From Saccharum officinarum (Eukaryota > Streptophyta > Magnoliopsida > Poales > Poaceae), in the NCBI GenBank assembly GCA_020631735.1, contig CM036215.1, forward strand, positions 8,768,346 to 8,832,345: a stretch of DNA of 64,000 nt, given 5' to 3'. A model generated the notes under the pieces. That model was given only the letters and a program-made list of their open reading frames with translations. It did no database searches and was not told where the DNA came from. Both the position numbers and the translations under genes were made by a program. Shown here in pieces: positions 20,944 through 32,476 of the stretch. Position 1 is the first letter of the stretch. Each line of letters opens with the position of its first letter.

Positions 20944-23900
20944 TCACTGTTCTTCTCCTTGGGCCGTCGTTCTTTTTGCAAGTTGATACTGCTGTATGTC
21001 ATCTTTACATAGAAGAGCTACTTGGCATGGTTGTAAACTTTTCTGCTGGAAAATTCGTCTATTCCTTTCCTTCTATATGTCCCACCAGAAGTATATCATT
21101 ATACCGTTGAACTTTTTCTTTTGTTCCTTTTCGACTTTAGCTCGACACCTACGCCAGTACCCATGTAAAGATCCCCTCACCGGCACTGCGTCAATCACAG
21201 ATAGGTCCAGCCATTGTTTGAAGAAGGACCACACTTGCTTTGAGTATTGACAATCTTTGCAAAGGTGTAATGGTGTCTCTGGCTCAGTATCACAAAGTTT
21301 GCAAATTGGATCATTTGACCAATTGCGCCTCAACAGATTGTTGGCGGTAAGGATCTTCTTATGTAGTAGGGTCCATGCAAAGAAACGGCATTTAGGTTCT
21401 GCTGCTTCTCTCCAAATTGGCATTAGCTTTAGCTTCCCATAGGTGCCTTCAAATTGTACACGGTAGGCACTTTTGGTTGTATACTCCCCATTGTTCGTCC
21501 AGCGCCAGCGTATCTCGTCTTCTCTGTCTTCTACTAGCTGGATATCATTTACCTTTTCCCATAGCATGACATATTCCTTTATTTCCTGCGCCGTTTGGAG
21601 GGGTAAGATGTGAGCAATCCATCTGTTATCTTGAAGTGCTTTATGAACTGATAGTTTTTTCCTTCTTGATTTGAGGAATAGTGTCGGTGCTAAATTCTTA
21701 GGAGTTATCCCCTCAACCCAAGACAACGTCCAGAAGCGAGCAGTCTTCCCGTCTCCTATTGTTACAACTGTTGAAGCGGCAAAAAGGTCTCGGTCGCGCC
21801 CGTCACAAGGGAGATCTAGTTCGTTCCATGCACGTTCCTTGTGCTTCCATTGAAACCATAGCCATCTCAATCTCAAAGCTCCAGCGAAGCGTTCTAAGTC
21901 TAGAACCCCCAATCCACCCTTTATTTTTGGAAGGCATGTCATGGGCCAATTCACCAAAGAATGACCTCCATAAACTTTATATGGTGTTTCACCTCTCCAG
22001 AGAAAACTCCTTCGCAATCGATCGATCTTTCGTATGAGCCACTTTTGTTCTGGGAAGGCGGTCATGTGATAAATTGGCTACGAGGAAAGCACTGTCTTGA
22101 CCAAAGTTTCCCTTCCGGATGTGGAGAGTAGTCTACCTTTCCACCCTGGCAGGCGGCTTCCTATCTTGTCGATCAGAGGTTGCACCTCGATCCTACGGAG
22201 CTTGCAAATATGAAGTGGAAGTCCCAGGTATTTACCTGGAAATTTGCAACTTTTTCCCGGGAAGTTTTGAAGAAGCTGAGTTACCACTGCGTTGTCCAGT
22301 CGAATGGGGAAAATCTCCGTCTTTGAGATGTTTATCCTAAGGCCGGAGCAGTCCCCAAAGAAATTCAAGAGTTTATGCAACCGATCCACTTCTGTTGCTG
22401 ATGGATGGCAGAAAATCGCTGCATCGTCAGCGTACAGAGAACAACGCAACTTTGTTGCCTTTGGAAGGATCGATTTGAGTATGCCCTTGTTTGCTGCGAC
22501 CTCGATGATGCGTTGTAGCGGGTCTATGGCAATATGAACAGCAGCGGCGAGAGAGGATCGCCCTGTCTGAGTCCTCTTGCGTGTCTGATTCCTCTAGTCG
22601 GCTGTCCATTAACAAGAACTCTTGACGAGGCAGTGCCAAGTAACGTTGCCACCCAGTCTCTCCATTTGGCGCTAAAACCCAGTGCCTCCATGACCTCTAG
22701 GAGAAAGGTCCACCCGATAGAATCAAAAGCCTTGGAAATATCTAGTTTGATGAAAAGTGCTGGCTTCTTCTTTTTGTGGAGTAATTGTATTGTTCTCTGA
22801 GCGTAAATGAAGTTGTCATGTATACATCTTTTCTTGATGAATGCATTTTGAGCACTTGACACCAACGAGTCCATGTGTGGTGCTAGCCGGTTTGCTAGCA
22901 GCTTTGTGATTATTTTGGCCACACTATTAATAAGACTAATTGGTCTGTAGTCCGATATTGATGCAGCCACTTGATTCTTGGGCAAAAGCACAATATTTGC
23001 TTCATTGATTAAATTTAATCTAGCTGTCCGATGGCAATAGAAACTCCAGATTTTCTGAGTTAGATCTTCCTTTATTATCGACCAACACTTCTTGTAGAAA
23101 AGGCCAATAAAACCATCTGGACCCGGTGTTTTTTCTGATGGCATCTCTTTTATAACCGACTCAATTTTCTCCTGGGTGAATGGAGCGTCTAGAGCATCAA
23201 AGCTGTGCCTCACATATCCTAGCTCGTTCCAATTAATGGCCTTATTCCTTATATTTGGTGTTCCCATGATCTGAGAGAAGTGCGTATGGATCAAGTTAGA
23301 TTTTTCTTCTTGTAATACCACTGTCCCTGTTTGCCCACTCAGGGAGGGGATGAAGATCTTCTTCCTTCTCGCATTAGCATGCAGCTGAAAAAATCTAGTG
23401 TTTGTGTCTCCTTTCCTGAGCCAAGTTAGTCTAGAGTGCTGCCTTGCTCTAGCTTTCTGCATCGCTGCCAATCCTAGAGCTTTGGTCTTCAGATAGCGTT
23501 TGAACTCCATCTCATCTTGGGTCAGCATTCTGGATTCTTGTGCTCTCTCCAAGTTGGCCAAGGTGATGTTTAGAATGGCCCATTGTAATTTCCATGTACT
23601 GAAATTTTTCCGTCTCCACAATTTCAGCGATTTTGCGGTTCGCATTAGCTTTACGTGGACGTGCAGAATAGCATCTTGTGTATTGACTGGTTTGTCCCAA
23701 ACCTCTTTTACTGTTTCCAAAAAACCGGGCCAATTGGTCCAATGAGATTCAAATCTGAAGCCCCTATAGAAATCGAAGAACACATCGCCTTGCATGAATA
23801 ATGGGCAGTGGTCGGAACCTAGCGAAGCAAGAGCCTGTAGGTCCATTCTTGGGAAAATGTCTAACCACTCGGGAGTGGCAAATAGGTGATCAATCTTTGT

Positions 23901-24500
23901 CATCGTCGGCGTTTGTTGATCGTTGCACCAGGTGTATTGTTTCCCCCTAAGTTCAATTGGTGTCAGCAATAGGTTATCTATCGTGAATTTGAACCTGTTT
24001 AGCAATGGCAGATTGATGCGTCCATTGTTCTTGTCCTGTGCACGATAAATCAAGTTAAAATCTCCTAGCAGCAGCCATGCAGGGAGCATAATTTGTTTCA
24101 GGTTTGTTATTTCCTGCATGAACATAATTTTTTCGTTGTCAGACTGTGGTCCGTATACCCCTATAATCGATCATTCTTTATTCTCTGACAGCATTGTGAG
24201 AGTTCCTGAAACCGTATTGTCCGTCAGGTGTGGGTTGTCCAAACGGAAAAATCGTTCTGATGCTGCCATTAGTATTCCCCCGGATGCCCCAGTCGAGGGA
24301 AGAAAAATCACATTTTGCGCCATATCACTTCCTACCGTTTCCACAATCAGTGTGTGTGACCATGTCATGATCTTCGTTTCTTGAAGACAGACCACTGTGG
24401 CCCCCGATGACAGGATTTGATTACGCACACTTGCTCTTTTGGCTCCGTCATTTAATCCCCTAACGTTCCAACATAGTATATTACAGTCTTCTATTGACAT
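20944..24500 (-). pseudogene. LINE-B ORF2: endonuclease-reverse transcriptase, near-intact
   Basis: Starts MSIEDCNILCWNVRGLND (EEP endonuclease), with QETK and GDFNLIYRAQD, then SDHCP. RT motifs: WLRKGDTNTRFFQ, KTPGPDGF, YRPISLINSVAKIITKLLANR, DISKAFDSIGW, RGLRQGDPLSPLLF and the catalytic YADDA. zf-RVT region follows (KSAYR, CRFFAWTLLHKKILTANNL, CKLCDTEPETPLHLCKDC). Only four lesions are seen: a TGA near 24171, a one-base deletion near 22530 just after the RGLRQGDPLSP motif, a TAG near 22078 and a TAG near 21073. All lie in otherwise continuous frames. By family knowledge the protein would perform target-primed reverse transcription. Confidence 0.9.
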
Positions 24501-24796
24501 TGATCCATAGATGTACTACTTTGGTCCAGGGATGTATTATTTTTCGAGAAAAAAACAAGCGCGTTGCAGACTACAATGAAGAGATACTAGCATGGCTTGT
24601 CCACACATTTGATAGCTTGAATAAGCAGAGATACTTGGGGTTGGCTGAAGGCAACACCGCCAACAGGCGCAAATCCACTGAATACCGACTGGTTCAGCAA
24701 AAACATGGGCCTATTCGCCCAATAACCGCCGCACAGGGCGCTACGATACACAGGTTCTAACATAGATAACTGGTTCTACTGGAGCTAGATGCCCAT

Positions 24797-27700
24797 CTAG
24801 GCATCCAGGCCCACCTGAGCAGTCATCCTCTTGTTGGCGCTGCTCTTCTTCTGCTTCTTGTTGCCCTCTTCGATCAGGACTGTGATTGCCTCCATCTTGC
24901 TCTTGTCAATCGGCCTCTCGAAGTGCTGTGCATAGAGATCAAAATCAGAATCAGCTTCATCTTGGTTAGTTTCCTCCCCCGACAGCTCACCCAGTTTTTT
25001 TATCAGAAGATCTTGTGCGATTTGTATTGTGTCCTTGCCCACGTTAAGTGTTGCCTTCTTTGCAAGCCTTGTACTTTTCTCTGGGTTGCGCTATGTGGGG
25101 GACTGTGGAAGCGCCTATTGGTGTTAGTGGAATGAGCTTGTATATTTGGAGTTTGAAACCCCCCTTGGATTATAGGCTGTTGCAAGGGTGTCGTAATTGA
25201 CTCTAAGAAATCATCCACTGTTGGATCATGTGAAGGTGCAGCAATATTAGGCATTTGCACCGAACTAGCTTCCCCCACCTCTTCTTCCTGGCTCCCTACT
25301 ACCAAGTTATCAGGATTAGAAACTGGAGTGTTAGTGTTTATCTGGGTGTGGGTGGTCCGTTGAGGCTCCTCGCCTCTGGTGGAATCGGCAGCAGCGACCG
25401 TGTCATGTGAACCGACTTCCTAAAGTAGTTGATGGTCTACCTCTGATGGAGTTTCTAAGTGAACTGCCTCTAAATCTACAGCATGATTGGTCATTGTTTT
25501 AGAGGGATCTTGCGAGCTAACAAGAATGTGTGCTACTATTAGATTGACATTCAAACCGGTTGGATTCTGTTGAGATGGAGAGGGGTGGCTCACTAGCTCG
25601 TTGTGAGGTACCATCTCCAGCATCTTGGGAGTCTCAGTCAGGACTTGCTGTGCGCCAGTGTTCCTGTCCACTTTGTTCACTACCAGTTCTGCAGGAGTGA
25701 AATAAACATCAGGTGTCGTTTCTGCAGACATTATGTTATCAATTGAAGGGCCGATAGCAGCTAGTTCACTAATGGTGGGGTGGCTCTTGTCGTTGTTGAA
25801 GGCGTCCTTGGCAGCCTCACTCTGGAAATGTCCCTTTGTGGCCTCCATTTCTATGTGTGGAGGTACTGGAAGATCAGATATTGAAAATGTTTCCACTTCT
25901 AGTGGGTCTACTATAGGGGAAGAGGTACAGAATGACGACTGTGTGTGGTAGTTACCCTTGATGAGCATGATGCTATCATCCGGCATAGTGGGTTTGGGGG
26001 CTTGAGTTCAGTTGTGATTGGGTCGGCGAAGGATACCTTCTTCTGCTTCTTGCCTTTCTTGATCTCTTTCACCTTCCATACCATGGTTGGCGCCTGGTGA
26101 GTCTCCGGGGCAACCCTGCTTCTTCTTGGTGGGGAGTCCCTGCCTCCACACCACCTGTTGGAGCTGATGCGGTCTTCCAAGCCACCCTTGTAGCACGAGT
26201 TCCTTGCCCAACTAGAGACGCTGCGGTGTCGCCGAGTATCATGGTTGCAGTGGTGGTGATCATAGTCACTGTCGTCCCTCCAGTCATGGCGTCCCAGGTC
26301 ACCGCCATGGTCATCCCCGCGCCTACCAGGGAGGCGCTCACCAACCGTATCAGGCACACCGTAGCTCCAAACAAACTCACGGCGCGCCTTGCGGTTCGGG
26401 GGGGCACCAATTCTGCCTCGGCCCTGCCAAAAGGACAGATCTTCCACTACCTCCAGATGATTGCGCAAGGTATAGACATGGCCGCGCTTGAGGTCGACCG
26501 GGTCATCGTAGTGTGGGGGCTCCCTGTCTGGCTCGGTGACGGTGAGGGTGACTTCGGTGGGGATGTCGCAAGGGTCGCAGCACCAAGCCCACAGGTCAAA
26601 AGACCTCGTGCGCTCACGGTGGCGCGTCTTCTCCTCCAGGTAGTGGATAGCGTAGCTCCGCCCGAGCACGCGCGCCGCTACGTCTTCCACCCAGCAGTGC
26701 ACCGGGATGCCCTCGATGCGCACCTTGACGCGGTACTCCCAGTTGGAGTTGGTGGCGTTGTGGTGCTCGCTCCATGGAGCGAAGTGGAAGTCGCGGCCGC
26801 CATCGGCGAGTGCCCCACGGTCCAGCAGACGTTGCCTGATTACCGGCTCAGAGAAGATGATAAGGAACTACTCCGGATAGTGCTTGACTACCTGGAAATC
26901 GCCATGGCGCAGGTGCATCTTGCAGCAAAGGGCGTCGCTGATGTGGAAGCACTCCGTGTCATGGCTGTTGGTGTTCAACTAGCAGACCACAACTTTGTTG
27001 ATGAGGTCATCACGGCGGCGCTTGATGGAGCCGGTCGCCGTCACCGCACAGAAGGCCCGAGCCGGCCTAGCCCACGGGTCGCCGGGGTATCTCGCCACCA
27101 TGGACTCCGAACCACGGACCACATCCGTGTAGGAGCGGAGGTCCGTCCTGGGGGTGGGCCAAGGTGAGAGTTTGAGCGCTTGTGTTGGGGGTCTTCGTTC
27201 CTGGGAGGTCCTGGATTTATGTAGCTGAGCTTGACGACCGGAATTGCAATTGGTAGCCCTGTGCCCAGAGTGGTAGCATTTCCAGCAACGATGCGTGGCA
27301 CGGCAGAATCGGGCAATGTGGTTTGGGGAAAAGCAATTAAAGCATTTCCCCTCCAACTTCTCTCTGAAGAACTCGAAACCTGTTGGCCTGGAACTTGGTA
27401 GGTTGGAGGATTGAATGACCGTGGCCTCTGTGCCTGCCTTCCTCTGCTTGAGTGATGCCCTGGACGGCTCCCATCGTTCAGCACTATTGGCAACGCTTAT
27501 TTGATGCTCCTTCTGGCTCGAGCTCAATGCTCCATGCATAGCTGAGGCGGAGGGCTGGAGCTGTGAAAGGTTGAATCCTTGTTGTCCACCATGAATGCTC
27601 ACTGCTCCCTCGACTTGTTTCCCTTTGTGGCTCGCTGGAATCCTGGAGTGGAGGAGTGTAGCATCATTGACCGTACCAAGATTGGGATCTTGGACCAAGG

Positions 27701-28174
27701 ATTGAATTGTTTTGGTGTCTAAACAGTTGCAAGAGAGCTGTGGAGGATCTGACACTGACGGATTGATGATGGGCCTGCCTTCGCTTGCTTCCATGGCTGC
27801 ACGTTGCTCTTTGAATTTATTCAAATCCTTTGCCAAATCTGGGAGCAGCGCCCTGGCCATCTCCTGTAGCTCCGGATCGATGCTCGTAGGACTCGCCGGT
27901 TGAGGGAGAGCTTGGGCTGTTGGCGACTGTGAGGGTGGTGGTGGCGCCAGCGGCTCCAGCCCACCATGGACCGAGTCCTTGACTGCATCGATTTCACTGA
28001 ATCCTAGCTGTGCTCTTGACTGCGACCCATCACCAGGTAGATCGGAGGACGGCGGTTGCGGATCTTGTTGTTGGTGGTGCGGAGCTGCGATGGATGCGGC
28101 GGATCTGGATGGATTGGGTGTAGAGGCGGGGGGACGAGGAAGGGGAGGAGCAGGTCGGGGTCGGAGTCGTCCAT
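24797..28174 (-). pseudogene. LINE-B ORF1: RNA-binding protein, several lesions
   Basis: The N-terminus begins MDDSDPDLLLPFLVPPP at 28174. A middle block is open at 27860-26979 with two zinc knuckles, CFNCFSPNHIARFC and CWKCYHSGHRATNC. The same frame continues through two TAG stops (about 26976 and 26860) into the conserved block with EGIPVHCWVEDVAARVLGRS (26723 onward). A frameshift near 25988 leads into a Ser/Pro/Thr-rich region (25986-25420), then another shift, and the C-terminal part ends at a TAG at 24797-24799. Role by family: nucleic-acid chaperone that binds the LINE RNA. Confidence 0.8.
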
Positions 28175-28252
28175 CGCCTACGTTGGCATACTGATCGACC
28201 TAGTGGATCGGGGTGTGTGATGTTTTTTGTCTTTTTTTTCAGGAATGGGAAT

Positions 28253-28264
28253 GTACACAAAAGT
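28253..28264. repeat. LINE-B target-site duplication, 5' side
   Basis: GTACACAAAAGT, perfect 12-bp copy of 20714-20725. Confidence 0.92.
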
Positions 28265-28577
28265 GATACGAGTCCTTTCTGCTGACGGACTCTCCCTCAC
28301 ATGGACATCTATATATCTTTGATTGATGCTTCTCAATCAACGTGACATCTACTGACTCGTGCCAGAACAGGGCCAGACCACCACCTGATCTCACACTATC
28401 CACCGTGATACAATGTTTTAGACCCAATCTCCATCTCAAATTCGACACCCGATCACCTTTCATGCGAGTCTCCGATAAGAAGACAAGCATCGGACTTTTT
28501 GCTCTGACCAGAGCAACAAGTTCTTGAACAGTCCGGGGGAGTCCTAACCCCCGGCAGTTCCAGCTGAAGATATTCAT
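28265..28577 (-). pseudogene. LINE-A ORF2, start of the endonuclease domain
   Basis: Begins MNIFSWNCRGLGLPRTVQEL, the standard opening of plant L1 ORF2 endonucleases, followed by FLSETRMKG. It is cut at the LINE-B insertion site and continues at 20713. The ORF1 stop TGA (28574-28576) overlaps the ORF2 ATG (28575-28577) as ATGA. A shift near 28310 changes frame before the insertion. Confidence 0.82.
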
Positions 28578-29454
28578 TGCTCCTGACGGGCCTCGCCGTG
28601 AGGTCCCATCAGGTGTAGAGACGACTGATCAGCATCCACATTCTTACTCCGCTTACAAGCACTATCCTGGACATGAGAATTTGCACTGACATCCTGGTTG
28701 TTCACATTAGTCTCCATCTCATAGCGTTTACCAAGAAGTCCCAAGCTGTTTTTCACAATCACCGCATTGCTTTGCACAATATCCCACAGCTCTGGCTCCA
28801 AGTTATCGCCACGACACACAGTTATCGCCACAACACACAGCAGCCATCCGGACCGCCTCCCCTTCCGACATAGACGGGAACTCTGCTCTTAAATTTCGAG
28901 CCTCCTCCGAAGCATTACCCAGACCACCATTAAGCGGGGTGCCCACACCCTCTTGTAGATTGTCGGACGTGGAACAGTGCTTCCGTCTGAATTTCCTCGG
29001 TCCTTTTGAACGCTCTGATTCAGCAATCTTGTCTTCCCACTGACGTGCCACATCTGCCACAGCCTTGTGCAGCACAGATTGCACCGGGGCCTGGGGAGCA
29101 AGCCCATTATCACCCACCTCCTCTCCATGACCTCCCTGTTGATCCACCCGCACACCATTACCATCATCGGAAGCCTGGGGCAAGCCATCATCCACTGGCT
29201 TAGGGACTGTGGACTCCAGAACCTGCTCCTCTCGAGCTCTATCATCACAAGCAGCGCCTGAGCCCTGCTGTGATAGGGGGATAACATGCTCAGTGTCAAT
29301 CCCTTTATCATTTACACCGGCTGGCTTGCTACCAGTCACATCCTCACCTTGAGATTTACCATCTCCATGACCCTCTTTTTCTGCCACCTGCTTCGCCGGA
29401 GATGTAGCAACTTTCAGCGATTGGACTTTGCTAGCTAGACCATCAGCAATACCC
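28574..29454 (-). pseudogene. LINE-A ORF1, C-terminal part
   Basis: Two overlapping frames. The first (from 29454 to 28803) is acidic and Gly/Gln-rich, with ESERSKGPRKFRRKH. The second (28831-28574) contains NLEPELWDIVQSNAVIV and KNVDADQSSLHLMGP and ends at the TGA overlapping ORF2. They are out of frame because of a 19-bp tandem duplication (GTTATCGCCACGACACACA, then a near copy, at about 28802-28839). The 5' part, including zinc knuckles, is missing because of 5' truncation. Confidence 0.65.
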
Positions 29455-29577
29455 TTCCCTAGGCTGTAACAAATAACATAACACCGCAAATTGATACCTG
29501 TAAATGTCTACAGTTCCTTCTCCTTGATTGGAAAAAAAAATCCCATCCAGACGGGCCAAAGTAACACAGAATCCAAG

Positions 29578-29860
29578 GGCCTAATTGGTTGGCTTTCAAT
29601 TCTTGCATAGCCAAAGCCATGGCATGCCAAAATTTGTAGTCATCAATTGGTTCATTGCCAAAAAAATTAGCAAACCAATATTTATGACCAAAGTTTTGAC
29701 AAGTCTCTAGAAAGTTCTTAAACTGCATTGATTTTGACAGCCAACAAAATGCACGCCTATGTTTCTTGCCATAACTTTGGCAGCCTTGATTTTGGCAAAC
29801 CTAAGTTTTGGCTTGCCATAATTTTGGTTGGGCAAAAATTGGTAGTCAACCAATCAGACC
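29578..29860. mobile_element. MITE with ATTGGTTG-type inverted ends (283 bp)
   Basis: Left GGCCTAATTGGTTGGCT and right AGTCAACCAATCAGACC form inverted repeats. The internal sequence is rich in GCCAAAA/TTTTGGC words and can fold back on itself. CCAAG flanks both sides (29573-29577, 29861-29865), a possible 5-bp duplication. Non-coding. Confidence 0.65.
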
Positions 29861-29990
29861 CCAAGAAACTCTAGAGATTATTTTTATTTAGAACCCAGAT
29901 TCTAAAATCCCATGCAGACGGGGCCCAATTAACAGGAAGGATAGAGATCCAGTTTTTTTCTTTTTTTAGGTAAGCGTCTTGATAGGCCTT

Positions 29991-30818
29991 AGAGCAACTC
30001 CAGCAGTAGCCCCCAAATTAGGGCCCCCATTTTCGATTTGGATGCCCACCCCCATTTTTGTTGGCCCAAATTTATGTTTTCACTCCAGCAGTAGCACCCA
30101 AACGAAAGGCCTCCAAATCCATATCAGTAGACAATGACACAGAGGACCCACTTGTCATTGGGTCAAATCTTTCTTCTTCCCCTCATCGTCCACACATAGG
30201 CCACGACGCACAGGCAGACGAGTGCTCGGCGGAGCAGTGCCCGTGCGACGAGGCAGGCCCGCGTGTCGGGGCAGCGGCTTGCGCGATGAGGCAGGCACGC
30301 ACGACGGGGCAGCGCCCGTGCGTCGAGGCAGTGGCCCACGCATCGGAGCAGAGAGGGACGCAGCCGGAGGAGCAGAGAGAGACGTGGCGGAGCAGGGAGA
30401 CACGCGGCCGGAGGAGAGAGGGAAGCAAATGCGTGCGTGGCCGGAGATTTAGAGAAGAGAGGTAGCGGGCGGCCGGGCCACCGGAGGAGACCGCACCGCC
30501 TTGAACCTTGCTGGAGAAGCCGCTGGGAAGGCCGGATCTACGCCGTCGCGGGTCCTGCGCCTCGGGTGGTCGTGCGGGTTCCGCACCGCCACGTTGTGGG
30601 CGCTGGTTCCTTCCTAGCGTGGGTGAAAAACTGTAGTAACAGCCGAATGGGGGCCACCCTCATTCTCCTGCAGGAATGGGGTCTAGAGGGTGAATTTGGA
30701 TGCCCACCCCAAATTGGGGGCTCTAGTAGGGGCTCTGCTGAAGCTGCGTTTTTTTTTGCTTGGGCACCCATATTTTGCTATGAGAGCTTAAGTAGGAGCT
30801 CTGCTGGAGTTGCTCTTA
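29991..30818. mobile_element. hAT-like non-autonomous element (about 830 bp)
   Basis: Left AGAGCAACTCCAGCAGTAGC and right GAGCTCTGCTGGAGTTGCTCT are inverted repeats of the type seen in grass hAT elements. Subterminal repeats include GGATGCCCACCCC at both sides (about 30040 and 30698). The core (30180-30600) is GC-rich with repeated GAGGCAG/GGGGCAG words and no transposase. Flanks TAGGCCTT and TAGGTGTT match at 6 of 8 positions, a possible aged 8-bp duplication. Confidence 0.6.
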
Positions 30819-30828
30819 TAGGTGTTAA

Positions 30829-30921
30829 AGATTTGATGTAAAACGATGGGAGTTCATATCATATTTTTCTAAAAACTTGGAAGATTTGATGTAAAACGAT
30901 GGGAGTTCATATCATATTTTA
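30829..30921. repeat. Tandem duplication, period 53 bp
   Basis: AGATTTGATGTAAAACGATG followed by GGAGTTCATATCATATTTT occurs at 30829 and again at 30882. Confidence 0.75.
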
Positions 30922-32390
30922 CTGAAGAAAACTGCACGTCTATCATATGGTTGTAGCACACCATACGCCTCATCAACCGTAAAAACCATAACTCTACGCC
31001 AGCGCCAACCGTAGCAACAACATATCACTTCCAGCATCCATTGACCACCTGCAACTCTCGCTCGGATTGAAAGCCTCCTCTCCATTAAGCAAATCGCCAA
31101 GCTAGTCACTGTTAATCAAGGGCCAAGTATCGGAGCAATGTTGTCACACCAACTCACTATCACCTTTAGGTCACAAAGAAAGTAGACAACACCTCACCGA
31201 GAAGGTTGCCGCCATGCGCCATACCGCATCACAGTCACTACCACGAAAAACACAATGTGGGAACTTCTTTGACAAAAGGACCCGCACGGGGATGTTTCCC
31301 TCCCGCATAGGTGGACTCCGTTCCTTGGGCGGAGAATCATGCAGCGAGCAAACGAACCTTAGTCCCCGAACCCTCCGGTCCCACGGCAATAGAAGGCCTA
31401 GGGGGATTGGAGATCATTTCTAGGACGGTATGGGCGATAGGGAGGGTTCATGACCTTTCATGGAGCATAAGTCAATCGAGATCGGACCTAGATTGACCGA
31501 GAAACCCAAGATCACTTAGGTAGCACTCTCCTCCATCTCTCCCTCACATTGTAAGAACTGAAATGGACATTCTAACATGAAGAAAATAGTTGTTGGACGT
31601 TGGGCTTGGACGCCTAAACCAGGATAGATCACTTGTGTCTTGAGTGCTACATAAACCATCATCGATCGGATCACTAATCAGTGCCGCGGAAATAAACCTA
31701 GGACAGTTTTCTTCAGCACCAAGATAATGATATATTACTTGGGGATTTAATTTCTCCCCTTAAGAAAATTGTTGACCGTCAAGGCCGGGTATTTCATTTT
31801 TTGGTAGTGAAATTTGTAGAAAAATCCACACTCATCTATAACATCAAACTAAATTCATTAGATACAACGTGAAATATATTTTGATAGTGTATTTGTTTAA
31901 TATTGTAAATAATTATATAATTTTCTATAATCTTGGTCAATGTTAATTAAGTTTGACATAGGAAACATCTAAAACAACTTATAATATGTAATGGAGGGAG
32001 TGTAGCTAACACTGCTCTCATTGCATGCTCCAACAATTCAAGTTCACATCACCTAACAAAGTTTTGGATTAACAGTGCTGCAGAATATATGCGAACTACT
32101 ATTTAGAACCTTTTAAACACTGTTTTCTCAATGCACGTGAAACGATAATTTTTTTTGAATTAGTTGAAAAGTAGTAGCGTGCATGAGCAAAAGAATGGTC
32201 CCTGTCCATGATGCACAATGTAAAAGAATATGGTCCCTGCTAAAAGACAAAAACTCTTGAAACGTTGACTCTGCGCATTTCGGAGAAGAATATCCAAACT
32301 AAAACTGCTTTTTATTACAAGTAAACATATACAATTGGCCACGCTGAACGACCAATCATGCATGATTCACATCTTTGCTGCTTGTGTGCA
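30922..32390. other. Intergenic region upstream of the transporter gene
   Basis: No gene is recognised. A Stowaway-like MITE remnant covers roughly 31780-32004: AT-rich core with ATCTATAACATCAAACTAAA and the right end AATGGAGGGAGTGTA. The stretch 31140-31500 is more GC-rich but has only short frames without known domains. The promoter of the transporter lies at the right end; CCAAT occurs at 32352. Confidence 0.4.
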
Positions 32391-32396
32391 TATAAG
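32391..32396 (+). promoter_or_regulatory. TATA box of the ABCG/PDR gene
   Basis: TATAAG in GTGCATATAAGGACC, 86 bp before the ATG at 32477, with CCAAT about 40 bp upstream. Its position supports transcription starting just before the chosen start codon. Confidence 0.55.
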
Positions 32397-32476
32397 GACC
32401 AAAATGCCGGACCAGCCGAGAGCACAACTAGTCAACTACTAGTATACCTGCTACATCGATTGAAGTCCGCGTCGCC

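Larger units (their letters stand above)
20726..28252 (-). mobile_element. LINE-B: full-length L1-type retrotransposon (7.5 kb) inside LINE-A
   Basis: Bounded by a perfect 12-bp duplication GTACACAAAAGT (20714-20725, 28253-28264). Minus strand: 5' UTR of about 80 bp, ORF1 (28174 to 24797), spacer of about 300 bp, ORF2 (24500 to 20944), then a 3' UTR of about 215 bp with AATAAAATTT just before a short A tail (T's at 20725-20732). All parts expected of a complete plant L1 are present and in order, but both ORFs carry stops or frameshifts. The element is younger than LINE-A, which it interrupts in the endonuclease. Confidence 0.92.
13197..29454 (-). mobile_element. LINE-A: 5'-truncated L1-type retrotransposon split by four insertions
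   Basis: The minus-strand non-LTR element ends (3' side) at a run of A's (T's at 13197-13207 on the plus strand). Its truncated 5' end is at 29454. Flanks TTCCCAAGGC (13187-13196) and TTCCCTAGGC (29455-29464) form a 10-bp duplication with one mismatch. In element order it holds the C-terminal part of ORF1, the ORF2 endonuclease start, LINE-B (20726-28252), the rest of ORF2 with MITEs at 18908-19249 and 16489-16732, then a plus-strand element (about 13310-16311) in its 3' region. Without the insertions it is about 5.1 kb, plausible for a truncated plant L1. Confidence 0.8.

Noticed and set aside
26097..27167. Plus-strand open frame of 356 codons
   Set aside because: It is the antisense shadow of LINE-B ORF1, whose minus-strand motifs (zinc knuckles, EGIPVHCW block) are clear.
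30058..30465. Plus-strand frame of 135 codons with repeated acidic/Arg-rich words
   Set aside because: Lies in the GC-rich core of a hAT-like non-autonomous element; low complexity.
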